Shown: positions 35,511-48,139 of the stretch, piece after piece | How positions within the stretch are numbered: position 1 is the first letter of the stretch | How the letters are laid out: the number at the start of each line of letters is the position of its first letter | Assembly (NCBI RefSeq): GCF_029961765.1 | Contig: NZ_CP124681.1 | Coordinates: forward strand, 5,394,001-5,458,000 | Direction: 5' to 3' | Length of the DNA stretch: 64,000 bases | Source: Nocardioides sp. QY071 | Lineage (GTDB): Bacteria > Actinomycetota > Actinomycetes > Propionibacteriales > Nocardioidaceae | Program-made: the position numbers and the translations under genes | The notes under the pieces: generated by a model | Database searches by the model: none | What the model saw: the letters and a program-made list of their open reading frames with translations, nothing else | Told to the model about the DNA's origin: nothing

Positions 35511-36068
35511 TCAGATGAACTGGGTCGGGTCGAACTCGTCGATCGGGATGATCCGGACCCGCGGCAGGCGCTCGTTGAAGGCGTTGACGTCGTACTCGAG
35601 GTCGAAGAAGTCCAGGCCCCGTGTGGTGAGCTGGGCGAACGCGCTGTTGCGGAACTCGGTGAACCCGACCAGCCCGACCCGCCGCCCGTCGAGGACGTCC
35701 TCGATCTGCTCCACGAAGTCGCCGTCGTTGCTGACCAGGACGACATCGGCCTCGCGGCTCTTCAGCTCCGCCAGCGTGCGCTGGATGGCGATGTCGACGA
35801 CCTTCTGGTTGGCGCCGCCCGACAGCGGGATCGGCCGGTAGCCGATCGCCAGCAGCGCCTGCACGAACGACATCGGCAGCTCGCTGTTGGCCGCCAGGAA
35901 GAACAGCCCGTTCGTCGGCTGCCCCCACTGCCGCTCGACGAACTGCAGGAGCCGCTCCCACCGCGGCCGCTCCTCGGGCCGGGGCCGGCGGCCCAGGATC
36001 GACGTACCGAGGGTGGCGTCGATGTTCTCCCCGTCCACCAGGACGTGGGTGGTCCGCGCGGTCTCCAT
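35511..36068 (-). CDS. NYN-domain (PIN-like) protein
   Basis: A 185-residue protein of the LabA/DUF88/NYN family, metal-dependent RNases with a PIN fold. Acidic active-site residues are visible in HVLVDGENID and ADVVLVSNDGDFVEQIEDVL. The GGANQKVVDIAIQRTL segment (KxxD) is also diagnostic. It may process or decay RNA. It stands alone, with its own promoter region toward the next gene. Confidence 0.88.
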   Translation of the reverse strand: METARTTHVLVDGENIDATLGTSILGRRPRPEERPRWERLLQFVERQWGQPTNGLFFLAANSELPMSFVQALLAIGYRPIPLSGGANQKVVDIAIQRTLAELKSREADVVLVSNDGDFVEQIEDVLDGRRVGLVGFTEFRNSAFAQLTTRGLDFFDLEYDVNAFNERLPRVRIIPIDEFDPTQFI

Positions 36069-36104
36069 GACAGGAGGCTAGCCGGGCGGCCGGGAGGCGG
36101 CGGG

Positions 36105-36623
36105 TCAGCCTCGCTTGACGGTGCGGAAGGCGGTCCAGTCGCCCTTGCGCTTGTAGAACCCGGCGACCGCCTTGAACCGGTAGCGGTCGGCGGGGCTGGC
36201 CAGGCACGCCTGCGGTACGACGATGCGGACCCGGTCGACGTCGAAGCGCCACTTCGCGCGGATCCCGGAGCACTCGACCGGGGTGCCGCCGAACTCCTGG
36301 TCGGTCGGCTGCCACAGCTGGGTGACCGGAGCGGTGCCGGGGCGGTGGCCGGTGTAGGCGATGAAGCCGTCGTCGGTGGCCGGGTCGGTCCCGATGAAGA
36401 CCTTCGTCTGCGCCTTGCGGGTCTCGGTCAGGTCGCGGAAGGTCAGCCTGAGCACCACCCGGTCCGCGCGGTTGTCGATCCTGACCCGCACGATGTCCAT
36501 CTGCGCGGGCAGCGCGGGCTCGGCGCCGTCCTCGATCACCTTCACGGCCGCACGGGCCGGGGCGGGCACCGCGAGGACGGCGGCGAGGGTCGCGACGACG
36601 AGGGTCAGCAGCAGCTTGCGCAT
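36105..36623 (-). CDS. small secreted protein of unknown function
   Basis: A 172-residue protein with a clear signal peptide (MRKLLLTLVVATLAAVLAVP, cleavage near ARA-A). The mature part is beta-rich (VRVRIDNRADRVVLRLTF) with two cysteines (VECSG and QACLAS) about 45 residues apart that could form a disulfide. I recognise no family. Divergent from the GH25 lipoprotein. Confidence 0.7.
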   Translation of the reverse strand: MRKLLLTLVVATLAAVLAVPAPARAAVKVIEDGAEPALPAQMDIVRVRIDNRADRVVLRLTFRDLTETRKAQTKVFIGTDPATDDGFIAYTGHRPGTAPVTQLWQPTDQEFGGTPVECSGIRAKWRFDVDRVRIVVPQACLASPADRYRFKAVAGFYKRKGDWTAFRTVKRG

Positions 36624-36677
36624 GGGTCGACCCTACGTCGGCGGCACGCGTGGAAGGCTGCGTGGAAGGCTGGCCGC

Positions 36678-37433
36678 GTGAGGAGACTGGCCGCGATGGC
36701 GGCGGTGCTGGCGCTGGCCGGCTGCGGCGGTACGCCGGACGCCCGTCCGGCACCGACGACCTCGGCGCCGTCCACGACCACGGCACCACCGGCGACCACC
36801 CCCACGCCGACCCCCGTCCCCACGCCCGAGCCCACCTCCACCCCCGAGCTCGCCGAGGGCATCGACGCCTCCCACCACCAGGGCCCGATCGACTGGGAGC
36901 AGGTGGCCGGGGCGGGCATCCGGTTCGCCTACCTCAAGGCCAGCGAGGGCACCGGGTTCACGGACCCGCGGTTCGCGGCGCACCGGGCGGCCGCCGAACG
37001 CGCTGGCGTCTCGGTCGCGGGCTACCACTACTTCCAGCTGTGCAGCAACGGCACAGCCCAGGCCGAGCACTTCCTGCGCGTCCTCGGCCCCCACCCCGCA
37101 CCCGGCCAGCCGCCGGCGCTCGACCTCGAGCTCGCCGGCAGCTGCACCGACCCACCGTCGCGCGCGGCCCTCCTCGCCGAGGTCCGGGAGTTCCTCCAGC
37201 GAGTCGACGAGACCCTCGCCACGACCACGCTGGTCTATCTCTACCCCGACTTCGAGGACCGTTTCGGGTTCGCGAAGGACCTGGCCGACCACCCCCAGTG
37301 GGTACGTCGCCTCGGCGAGCGCCCACCGGCCCGCGACTGGGCCGTGTGGCAGTACGACGACCGCGGCTCCGTGCCTGGCATCAGGGGCGGCGTGGACCGC
37401 AACCGGGGAACATTTCCGATCGAGGGACGTTGA
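36678..37433 (+). CDS. GH25 (Chalaropsis-type) muramidase lipoprotein
   Basis: A 251-residue lipoprotein. Lipobox MAAVLALAGCGG (Cys16) is followed by a Thr/Pro/Ser-rich stalk (residues about 20-58) and a GH25 domain: EGIDASHHQGPIDWEQVAGA, FAYLKASEGTGFTDPRF, AGYHYFQLC and the catalytic DLELAGSC. The final GGVDRNRG completes the family pattern. It would hydrolyse peptidoglycan from the outer face of the membrane. The GTG at 36678 follows a 12-base tandem duplication (GCGTGGAAGGCT twice) that doubles a GGAAGG ribosome-site-like sequence. Confidence 0.9.
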   Translation: MRRLAAMAAVLALAGCGGTPDARPAPTTSAPSTTTAPPATTPTPTPVPTPEPTSTPELAEGIDASHHQGPIDWEQVAGAGIRFAYLKASEGTGFTDPRFAAHRAAAERAGVSVAGYHYFQLCSNGTAQAEHFLRVLGPHPAPGQPPALDLELAGSCTDPPSRAALLAEVREFLQRVDETLATTTLVYLYPDFEDRFGFAKDLADHPQWVRRLGERPPARDWAVWQYDDRGSVPGIRGGVDRNRGTFPIEGR

Positions 37434-37441
37434 GGAATGAC

Positions 37442-37789
37442 ATGTCCACCATCGACCTGACCGCCGGCAACTTCGAGCAGACGGTCCTCGACAACGAGAT
37501 CGTCTTCGTCGACTTCTGGGCGTCGTGGTGCGGCCCGTGCCGCAACTTCGCCCCGATCTACGAGGCGGCCGCCGAGGAGCACGGCGACCTGGTCTTCGGC
37601 TCGGTGAACACCGAGGAGGAGCAGCAGCTCGCCAGTGCCGCCCGGGTCACCTCCATCCCGACCCTGATGGCGTTCAAGAAGGGTGCGCTGGTCTTCTCCC
37701 AGGCCGGTGCGCTGCCCGCACCCGCCCTGGCCCAGGTCATCGCCGCCGTCCGCGACTTCGACGTCGACGCCGCGAAGGCCGAGCAGTGA
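37442..37789 (+). CDS. thioredoxin
   Basis: A 115-residue thioredoxin with the active site FWASWCGPCRNF (Cys30, Cys33), cis-Pro segment TSIPTLMAFKKGALV and a C-terminal helix. It reduces protein disulfides in the cytoplasm. ATG at 37442 lies eight bases after the muramidase stop, and the gene overlaps the LLM oxidoreductase start by four bases. Such a pairing suggests a shared redox function, though LLM enzymes use flavin and not thiols. Confidence 0.94.
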   Translation: MSTIDLTAGNFEQTVLDNEIVFVDFWASWCGPCRNFAPIYEAAAEEHGDLVFGSVNTEEEQQLASAARVTSIPTLMAFKKGALVFSQAGALPAPALAQVIAAVRDFDVDAAKAEQ

Positions 37790-38838
37790 GCGAGCTCGTC
37801 TTCGGGCTCGACACCTTCGGCGACGTCACCGTCGACGCGGCGACAGGAGAACGCCTGGGCCACCCCCAGGTGATCCGCAACATCGTGGAGCAGGCCGTGC
37901 TGGCCGACCGGGTCGGCGTCGACGTGTTCGGCATCGGGGAGCACCACCGCGCGGACTTCGCGGTGACCAGCCCGGAGATGGTGCTGGCGACGATCGCGGC
38001 CCGCACCGAGAGGATCGGGCTCGGTACAGCGGTCACGGTGCTCAGCTCCGACGACCCGGTCCGCCTCTACGAGCGCTTCGCGACCCTCGACGCCCTGTCC
38101 GGCGGCCGCGCCGAGATCACCATGGGCCGCGGCTCGTTCACCGAGTCGTTTCCGCTCTTCGGGTTCGACATGGCGCACTACGACCAGCTCTTCAGCGAGA
38201 AGATCGACCTGTGGGCCGCGCTCCAGGGCGAGCAGGCGGTCACCTGGGACCGCGGCGAGCTGCGGCCGCCGCTGCGCGACGCGCGGGTCTTCCCGACCAC
38301 CGAGCGCGGCTCGATCCCGACCTGGATCGGCGTCGGCGGCTCGCCGGAGTCCGTCGTACGCGCCGCCAACTACGGCTTCCCGCTCGCGATCGCGATCATC
38401 GGCGGCGAGCCCGCGCGGTTCGCACCGTTCACCGACCTCTACCGCCGCGCGCTCCAGGAGTTCGACCGACCGGCGCTGCCGATCGCGGTCCACTCCCCCG
38501 GCTTCGTCGCGGACACCGACGACGAGGCGCGCGAGGCGCTCTACCCGCACTTCACGGAGAGCCGCAACCGGATCGGCGCCGAGCGCGGCTGGGGCCCCGC
38601 CACCCGCGCCCAGTACGACGCCGAGGTCGACCACGGCGCGCTCTTCGTCGGCTCACCGGAGACGGTCGCGCGCAAGATCGCGGCGGCCGTTCGCGACCTC
38701 GGGATCCAGCGCTTCGACCTGAAGTACAGCAACGGCGCGATGCCGCACGAGCAGCTGATGCGCAGCATCGAGCTCTACGGCACCGGGGTCGTCCCGCGGG
38801 TCCGCGAGCTGCTCGCCGAGGCCCCGGTCACGGCCTGA
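37786..38838 (+). CDS. LLM-class flavin-dependent oxidoreductase
   Basis: A 350-residue luciferase-like TIM barrel. Motifs are DVFGIGEHHRADFAVTSPEM, RIGLGTAVTVLSSDDPVRLY and LSGGRAEITMGRGSFTESFP, the usual pattern of group-1 LLM proteins (bacterial luciferase alpha-like or F420-linked). GTG at 37786 overlaps the thioredoxin stop. Its 3' end is overlapped by the convergent TetR gene by 64 bases. Confidence 0.9.
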   Translation: MSELVFGLDTFGDVTVDAATGERLGHPQVIRNIVEQAVLADRVGVDVFGIGEHHRADFAVTSPEMVLATIAARTERIGLGTAVTVLSSDDPVRLYERFATLDALSGGRAEITMGRGSFTESFPLFGFDMAHYDQLFSEKIDLWAALQGEQAVTWDRGELRPPLRDARVFPTTERGSIPTWIGVGGSPESVVRAANYGFPLAIAIIGGEPARFAPFTDLYRRALQEFDRPALPIAVHSPGFVADTDDEAREALYPHFTESRNRIGAERGWGPATRAQYDAEVDHGALFVGSPETVARKIAAAVRDLGIQRFDLKYSNGAMPHEQLMRSIELYGTGVVPRVRELLAEAPVTA

Positions 38839-39476
38839 GCTGAGCCTGAACCCACCGGTGGGTTCAGGCTGACGAACAGCTCGACGAGCACGTCGACCAG
38901 GCGGTCCCGCTCGACCTCGATGTCGCCCTGCAGGGCGGCGCTGAGGGTGTGCGCGACGCCGCCGATGAGGAACTGGGCCCGCAGCCGCACCTCGACCGGC
39001 AGCCCGTCAGCGGGCCCGGCCGGGTCGCCGGAGGACGCGGTCGCGGCGAGCATGCCGGCGAAGCGGCGCGACTCCTCGAGGACGCGCGGGCCGAGCACGG
39101 GTGAGGTGATCGACTCCAGCAGCGCGATCCGGCCCTTGCGCGGGTCCTCGAGGAACAGGTCGACCATCTCGGCCAGCACCGCCCGGGTGCGGGCGGCGGG
39201 GTCGTCGGGCGCGCCGGCCAGGGCGCCGAGCGAGCGGGCGGCGGCCTCGCCGGCGATCTGCTCGAAGACGGCGAGCTGGAGCGCCTCGATGCTCGAGAAG
39301 CTCTCGTAGAAGTACCGCGCGGCCAGCCCGGACTCCTCGGCCACGCCGCGCACGGTCGCGCCGACGACCCCCCGGGTGCCCATCAGCTCCAGGCCGGCGG
39401 CCAGCAACCGCGTGCGGCGCTCGGCGACCCGCTCCTCGGCCGCGCGGCCGCCGTACCGTCGCGCGCTCTCCGTCAC
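38775..39476 (-). CDS. TetR-family regulator with 3' end overlapping the LLM gene
   Basis: A 233-residue TetR repressor. The DNA-binding domain is LLAAGLELMGTRGVVGATVR then GVAEESGLAARYFYESFSS. The GTG at 39476 starts VTESARRYGG. The frame stays open through a 28-base palindrome (38843-38870) and 64 bases into the antisense strand of the LLM gene, giving a low-complexity tail (TGASASSSRTRGTTPVP). The functional protein probably ends near ELFVSLNPP; the tail may be incidental. Confidence 0.82.
   Translation of the reverse strand: MTESARRYGGRAAEERVAERRTRLLAAGLELMGTRGVVGATVRGVAEESGLAARYFYESFSSIEALQLAVFEQIAGEAAARSLGALAGAPDDPAARTRAVLAEMVDLFLEDPRKGRIALLESITSPVLGPRVLEESRRFAGMLAATASSGDPAGPADGLPVEVRLRAQFLIGGVAHTLSAALQGDIEVERDRLVDVLVELFVSLNPPVGSGSAQAVTGASASSSRTRGTTPVP
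38843..38870. terminator. 28-bp perfect palindrome at the LLM/TetR convergent junction
   Basis: The arms AGCCTGAACCCACC and GGTGGGTTCAGGCT join with no loop bases. It starts five bases after the LLM stop and lies within the 3' coding part of the tetR gene. Likely a terminator for the forward transcript; no T-run. Confidence 0.65.
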
Positions 39477-39632
39477 CGGCACATCGTGACACGGGCGTAG
39501 ATCGATACCGCCGGCGGCGGACTGTGACGCGGGCACAAATCCGGCGCGCCGGTCTGTCCCTGGGCACGAGCGGGGGCGCCGGCGCCCGCCGCAGACTCGG
39601 TGAGGTCGAGAAACCCACCCGAGGAGCCCGCG

Positions 39633-39839
39633 ATGCGCGACCTGTTGACCCTGGTGCCGATCTTCGCCTTCATGCTGATCCCGCTGTGGATCCCGCTCGC
39701 CGCGATGGCGTTCGGTGCGCTGCACGACGTCGTGGCCGCCCCGGGCCGGCTCGCCCGGCGTACCGTCGCCCAGCCGGCGCACCGGGCTGCGATCAGCCCT
39801 GTCGGTCCTCGGGTCCCCGCGGCAGGAACTGCTCGGTGA
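39633..39839 (+). CDS. putative small membrane protein
   Basis: A 68-residue open frame with one strong hydrophobic helix (LLTLVPIFAFMLIPLWIPLA) and a basic tail. A GAGG site lies upstream of ATG 39633. Its 3' end overlaps the convergent hypothetical gene by 47 bases. No family recognised; it could be a real small protein or chance. Confidence 0.4.
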   Translation: MRDLLTLVPIFAFMLIPLWIPLAAMAFGALHDVVAAPGRLARRTVAQPAHRAAISPVGPRVPAAGTAR

Positions 39840-40422
39840 AGGCCGGCCAGGCCTCGTCGATCAGCTCCTCCATGTCGAGGTGGGTCGCCTTCCGCACGTA
39901 GTCCTTGGCCAGCTCGGTGTCCAGCACCTTGAGCAGGAACCGCCGCAGCTCGGCGTCCAGGCCCGCGACCTTGCGCAGCATCGCCCCGCGCCGGGTGTCG
40001 GTCTTGAGCTCGAGCCCGATCTGGTCCTCGGTCGGGGTCTTCAGCTCGAGCCGCAGCCTCAGCGGTGCCTCGGTGTGGACCACCAGGACCAGCGGTACGA
40101 CGACCTCGGCGTTGAACGTCAGCCGGTCCATCGGCAGGCCCAGCTCGAACACCACGCTGATCGGCAGGTCGATCGCATAGGTCAGCAGCTCGCCCGGCAC
40201 CAGCTCGCCCGTCGTGGGCCGGTAGGTCCCGACGAAGCTCACGCTCGCGAACGCTCGGCCCGGCCCGGCGCCGATCGGGCCGAGCGCGATCTGGTCGCCC
40301 AACACCTCGTCGATGGTGCGCAGGATCCGCTCCTTGTGGAGCACCCGGCGGATCCACGCGACGCCGAACTCCTCGTAGCTCGTCTGCGTGGCGGCCTCGT
40401 CGACCACGGCTCCCTCCAGCAC
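39793..40422 (-). CDS. conserved-type hypothetical cytoplasmic protein
   Basis: A 209-residue protein. The GTG at 40422 is preceded by a strong GGGGGGAA site; an upstream in-frame start at 40455 is less likely. The middle is beta-rich (ISVVFELGLPMDRLTFNAEV) with repeated LELKTPTEDQIGLELKTDTR, and the end is helical and acidic. No catalytic motif or membrane segment is visible. Divergent from the UvrA-like gene, 115 bases apart. Function unknown. Confidence 0.7.
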   Translation of the reverse strand: MLEGAVVDEAATQTSYEEFGVAWIRRVLHKERILRTIDEVLGDQIALGPIGAGPGRAFASVSFVGTYRPTTGELVPGELLTYAIDLPISVVFELGLPMDRLTFNAEVVVPLVLVVHTEAPLRLRLELKTPTEDQIGLELKTDTRRGAMLRKVAGLDAELRRFLLKVLDTELAKDYVRKATHLDMEELIDEAWPAFTEQFLPRGPEDRQG

Positions 40423-40537
40423 GGTTCCCCCCAAGTTTCGTCCCGGATCCCCCACCAGGACTGACGATTCTCGTACACCTCAACGACCGTCCCCGCGACG
40501 GGTCCCGGGTGTCGGCACGATCGGTCATGATGGGCCC

Positions 40538-42894
<2,357 letters not shown>

Positions 42895-42895
<1 letters not shown>

Positions 42896-42961
42896 GTTTC
42901 ACCGGCCGGCCGGTGAAACTGGTGCTTGGACGAGGAAGCATCGTCGTCCAAGCGCCAGTTT
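42895..42961. terminator. two overlapping hairpins after the UvrA-like gene
   Basis: A perfect 26-base palindrome (42895-42920: AGTTTCACCGGCC and its mirror) shares its right end with a second inverted repeat whose 18-base arms (42916-42933 and 42944-42961) differ by one base. The two stems use the same five bases, so only one can form fully. The first begins inside the stop codon. It is a probable terminator between convergent genes. Confidence 0.7.
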
Positions 42962-42996
42962 CGTCGTCCAGGCTCGTACGACGTCTGCGGGCTCGA

Positions 42997-43326
42997 TCAC
43001 TCCCAGGCGGTCACCGCGTCCGGGTCCCCGGCCACCCCGAGGTTGCGGGCAGCCGCCGAGATCCGCTGCGCGAGGTCGAGGTCGGCCGTGGTGAGGGTGC
43101 CCGTGTCGTGGGTGGTCAGGTGCACCGCGAGTGACGGGTAGCCCAGCTTGAGGTCCGGATGGTGGTTGGCCGCCTCCGCCAGCTCACCGATCGCGTTCAC
43201 CAGCTCCAGGCCGGTGGCGAAGCCGCCCGTGCGGAACACGGCGTACGCGTCGACGCCGAGGACCCGCCAGTCCGCGACGCCCTCGGCCTGGCTGAACTCA
43301 TCCGCGCTGATCTGTTCGTAGCCCAT
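42997..43326 (-). CDS. 4a-hydroxytetrahydrobiopterin dehydratase (pterin carbinolamine dehydratase)
   Basis: A 109-residue PCD-family protein. The active-site pattern EAANHHPDLKLGYPSLAVHL then TTHDTGTLTTADLDLAQRI shows the two conserved histidines, the third His and the trailing Asp. It dehydrates 4a-hydroxypterin made by aromatic amino acid hydroxylases, or acts as a DCoH-like factor. ATG 43326 (MGYEQISADEF) was chosen over upstream possibilities. A pterin pathway enzyme, folE, is present at 59.6 kb but unlinked. Confidence 0.92.
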   Translation of the reverse strand: MGYEQISADEFSQAEGVADWRVLGVDAYAVFRTGGFATGLELVNAIGELAEAANHHPDLKLGYPSLAVHLTTHDTGTLTTADLDLAQRISAAARNLGVAGDPDAVTAWE

Positions 43327-43394
43327 CCTCCGACCGTACGCCGGACGCGGCCGGCTCGCCTCGGCCCGCCCCGTTGCCGCCCGCCCGCATTGAA

Positions 43395-43502
43395 GTAACA
43401 CGCCGTCCACCCGACTGGTCGCCGGTTCTCAGCACGACACGCCTGCGATACGCCGACGCGCGTGCGGACAACTGCCGGGTAGTCGAGTGGACGGCGTGTT
43501 AC
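43395..43502. repeat. 108-bp palindromic element, copy 3
   Basis: It starts GTAACACGCCGTCCACCCGA and ends GTGGACGGCGTGTTAC. The outer arms are 22 bases with one mismatch. Relative to copy 1, both arms changed at the same paired position (T to C on the left, A to G on the right), so the stem is conserved. It lies between the pterin dehydratase and the 3' remnant of the permease pseudogene. Confidence 0.9.
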
Positions 43503-43836
43503 TGCGACGACTCGCCGGTGCCGAAGAGAAGGACCCGCGCCATCTGCGGGATCAGGCTGCCCTCGCGAGCACGAACAGCTTGCCTCGCCAGCCGGCCCGG
43601 AGCCCCTCCAGCATGGCGATCGACGCTGCCCGTGCGGGCTCTCGGCCGCGACCCCGCGGTAGACCGACGGCGCGCCGAACAGGGTCAGCAGCAGGACCAC
43701 GGTGGCGAGGGGTTGAGCAGCCCGGCGGCGAGGAAGGCGATGCCCGGCTGGTAGCCGAGGGAGGAGAGTCGTCGACGCCGGTCAGGCACGTGACCCGCCA
43801 CCACGGACGCGGACGCCCGCTCGCTCGCTGAGGCAT
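43503..43836 (-). pseudogene. decayed N-terminal fragment of an APC-type membrane transporter
   Basis: Pieces in three frames, in order, read MPQRASGRPRPWWRVTCLTG (start at 43836), then SSLGYQPGIAFLAAGLLNP, then TVVLLLTLFGAPSVYRGVAA with ESPHGQ, then SIAMLEGLRAGWRGKLFVLA and a stop. Together they match the first about 110 residues of a large (about 650-residue) actinobacterial permease whose N-terminus I know as [20 protein letters not shown]. Three frameshifts and loss of most of the gene make it non-functional. A 108-bp element abuts its truncated 3' end. Confidence 0.75.
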
Positions 43837-43878
43837 TCACGCCCAAGCCGATCCGCGCCGCCGCCACTCAGCGAGACC

Positions 43879-43926
43879 CCTAACACGTTCCTGACAGCCG
43901 TTAGGCCCTGTCAGGCTGCCGTTAGG
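43879..43926. promoter_or_regulatory. repeats upstream of the kdp operon, candidate KdpE sites
   Basis: GCCGTTAGG occurs at 43897-43905 and again at 43918-43926, exactly 21 bases apart (two helical turns). An inverted CCTAAC lies at 43879-43884. The repeats lie about 50-100 bases before the first gene of the kdp operon, a pattern typical of tandem response-regulator binding. Binding by KdpE is inferred. Confidence 0.5.
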
Positions 43927-43977
43927 AACGCGTCAGGACCCGCGCCACCCGGCCCGGCCGAGCGAAGACTCCGAGTC

Positions 43978-44331
43978 ATGACACCCGTCCACCTCCTCCA
44001 CCGAGCCGGGCAGACGGCCGAGCCGCGGCTCCTCGAGGAGCCTGCCGTCCGGTTCGGCCTCGGCGGCTTCGCGCTGTTCGTCACCGCCGGCGTGATCACG
44101 GCCCTCGACCTGCCCGCACCCCTCGGCACCGCCGTCGTCCTCCTCGTCACCGCCGCTGCGGCGCTGCCGCTGACCCGCGCCCTCGCCTGCGGGACGGGCA
44201 TCGCCGGCTGGGCGTTCGCCGAGGGCTTCGCCCTTCACGCGTACGGCGAGCTCGGGCTCGCGCCCGCCGACCTCGCTCTGCTCGCGGGGTTCGTGCTGCT
44301 CGCCCTCGCGGCGGCCCGGAGGACCTCATGA
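43978..44331 (+). CDS. small membrane protein at the head of the kdp operon
   Basis: A 117-residue protein with three or four hydrophobic helices (FGLGGFALFVTAGVITAL; APLGTAVVLLVTAAAALPL; ALLAGFVLLALAAA). It overlaps kdpF by four bases, so it is part of the operon. I know no standard kdp gene like it. Its helical layout faintly recalls the membrane domain of KdpD. It may assist KdpFABC assembly or be a regulatory membrane peptide; both are guesses. Confidence 0.7.
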   Translation: MTPVHLLHRAGQTAEPRLLEEPAVRFGLGGFALFVTAGVITALDLPAPLGTAVVLLVTAAAALPLTRALACGTGIAGWAFAEGFALHAYGELGLAPADLALLAGFVLLALAAARRTS

Positions 44332-44417
44332 GCGCTGAGAACGTCGCCGCGCTGGTCATCAGCGCCCTCCTCCTCGGCTACCTCGTGCTGGCCCTGATCC
44401 TCCCGGAGCGCTTCTAG
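44328..44417 (+). CDS. kdpF: KdpF, small subunit of potassium-transporting ATPase
   Basis: A 29-residue single-helix peptide, MSAENVAALVISALLLGYLV then LALILPERF. The LVxALLxPERF end is the family hallmark. It stabilises the KdpABC complex. Its ATG overlaps the previous stop, and its stop is directly followed by the kdpA ATG. Confidence 0.9.
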   Translation: MSAENVAALVISALLLGYLVLALILPERF

Positions 44418-46072
44418 ATGAACGACACCCTGGCCGGCCTGCTCCAGGTCGGCGCGCTGATCGCTGCCCTCGCCCTGTGCTACCGCCCGCTGGGCACCTA
44501 CATCGCCCACGTCTTCACCACCGATCGGGACCTGCGCGTCGAGCGTGGGATCTACCGCCTCGTCGGGATCGACCCGCGGGGCGACCAGGCCTGGCGCACC
44601 TACGCCGTCTCCCTGCTCGCGTTCTCCGTCGCGGGCCTGGTGCTGCTCTACGCGCTCCAGCGGCTGCAGGACCACCTGCCCTGGTCGCTCGGCTTCCCCG
44701 ACGTCGCGCCGGACCTGGCGTTCAACACCGCCGCGTCGTTCGTGACGAACACCAACTGGCAGGCCTACTCCGGTGAGACCACGATGGGCCACCTGGTCCA
44801 GATGGGCGGCCTGGCCGTCCAGAACTTCCTCTCCGCCGCCGTCGGCCTCGCGGTCGCGGTGGCGCTGGTCCGCGGCTTCACCCGCTCCCGCACCGGCCGG
44901 CTCGGCAGCTTCTGGGTCGACCTGACCCGCGCCACGGTCCGGGTGCTGCTGCCGCTGGCCGTCGTGGCGGCGGTCGCGCTGATCCTGCTCGGCGTCGTGC
45001 AGAACCTGTCCGGCGGCGTCGAAGCCACCACGCTCACGGGCGGGCACCAAACGATCCCGGGCGGCCCGGTCGCGTCCCAGGAGGCGATCAAGGAGCTCGG
45101 CACCAACGGCGGCGGGTTCTTCAACGCCAACGCCGCGCACCCGTTCGAGAACCCCAACCCGGTCAGCAACCTGTTCGAGGTGTTCCTGCTGCTCCTCATC
45201 CCCGTCTGCCTGACCCGCACCTTCGGCGTGATGGTCGGCGACGTCCGCCAGGGGTACGCCGTGCTCGCGGCGATGGCCGTGATCTGGGTGGTCATGCTCG
45301 CCGCCGTCTGGGCCATCGAGGCGGCCCACCCGACCGCGGCGTACGACGTCGCGGGGTCGGCGATGGAAGGCAAGGAGACACGGATCGGCGTACCGGGCTC
45401 GGCGCTGTTCGCGGTCTCCACCACCGGCACCAGCACCGGCGCGGTGAACTCCTTCCACTCCTCGTTCTCGCCGGTCGGCGGCGGCCTGCTGATGCTGAAC
45501 ATGGGCCTCGGCGAGGTGGCACCCGGCGGCGTGGGGACCGGTCTGTACGGGATGCTCGTGCTGGCGATCCTCACCGTGTTCATCGCCGGCCTGATGGTCG
45601 GTCGCACCCCCGAGCTGCTCGGCAAGAAGCTGACCGCCCGCGAGATCAAGCTGGTGGCGCTCAACATCCTCACCATGCCGCTGCTCGTCCTCGGCCTGAC
45701 CGCCCTGGCCCTGTCGCTGCCGGGACCCCGCGAGTCGATCCTCAACACCGGACCGCACGGGCTCAGCGAGGTCCTCTACGCCTACCTGTCCGGCGCCAAC
45801 AACAACGGCTCCGCGTTCGCCGGCCTGTCCGCGAACACGCCGTTCTACAACATCACCATCGGTCTGGCGATGCTGCTCGGCCGGTTCGTGCCGATCGTGC
45901 TGGTCCTCGCGCTGGCCGGTTCGCTGGCCCGGCAGGTCCCGGTCCCGCGGACCGCGGGGACGCTGCTGACCCGCGGCCCGCTGTTCGTCGCAATGCTCGC
46001 GGTCGTCACGGTCATCGTGGCCGGGCTGACCTTCTTCCCCGCCCTCGCCCTCGGCCCGCTCGCGGAGGGCCT

Positions 46073-46076
<4 letters not shown>
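44418..46076 (+). CDS. kdpA: KdpA, potassium-binding channel-like subunit
   Basis: A 552-residue, ten-helix subunit. Its selectivity-filter-like loops include FNTAASFVTNTNWQAYSGET, KELGTNGGGFFNANAAHPFE, TTGTSTGAVNSFHSSFSPVG and SGANNNGSAFAGLSANTPFY. It binds and conducts K+ within KdpFABC under potassium limitation. Starts directly after kdpF and overlaps kdpB by four bases. Confidence 0.96.
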
Positions 46077-48124
<2,048 letters not shown>

Positions 48125-48139
48125 ACAAGGAAGCGACGC

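Noticed and set aside
37786..38838. True light-emitting luciferase
   Set aside because: The fold is shared by many flavin/F420 oxidoreductases, and no lux partner genes are present.
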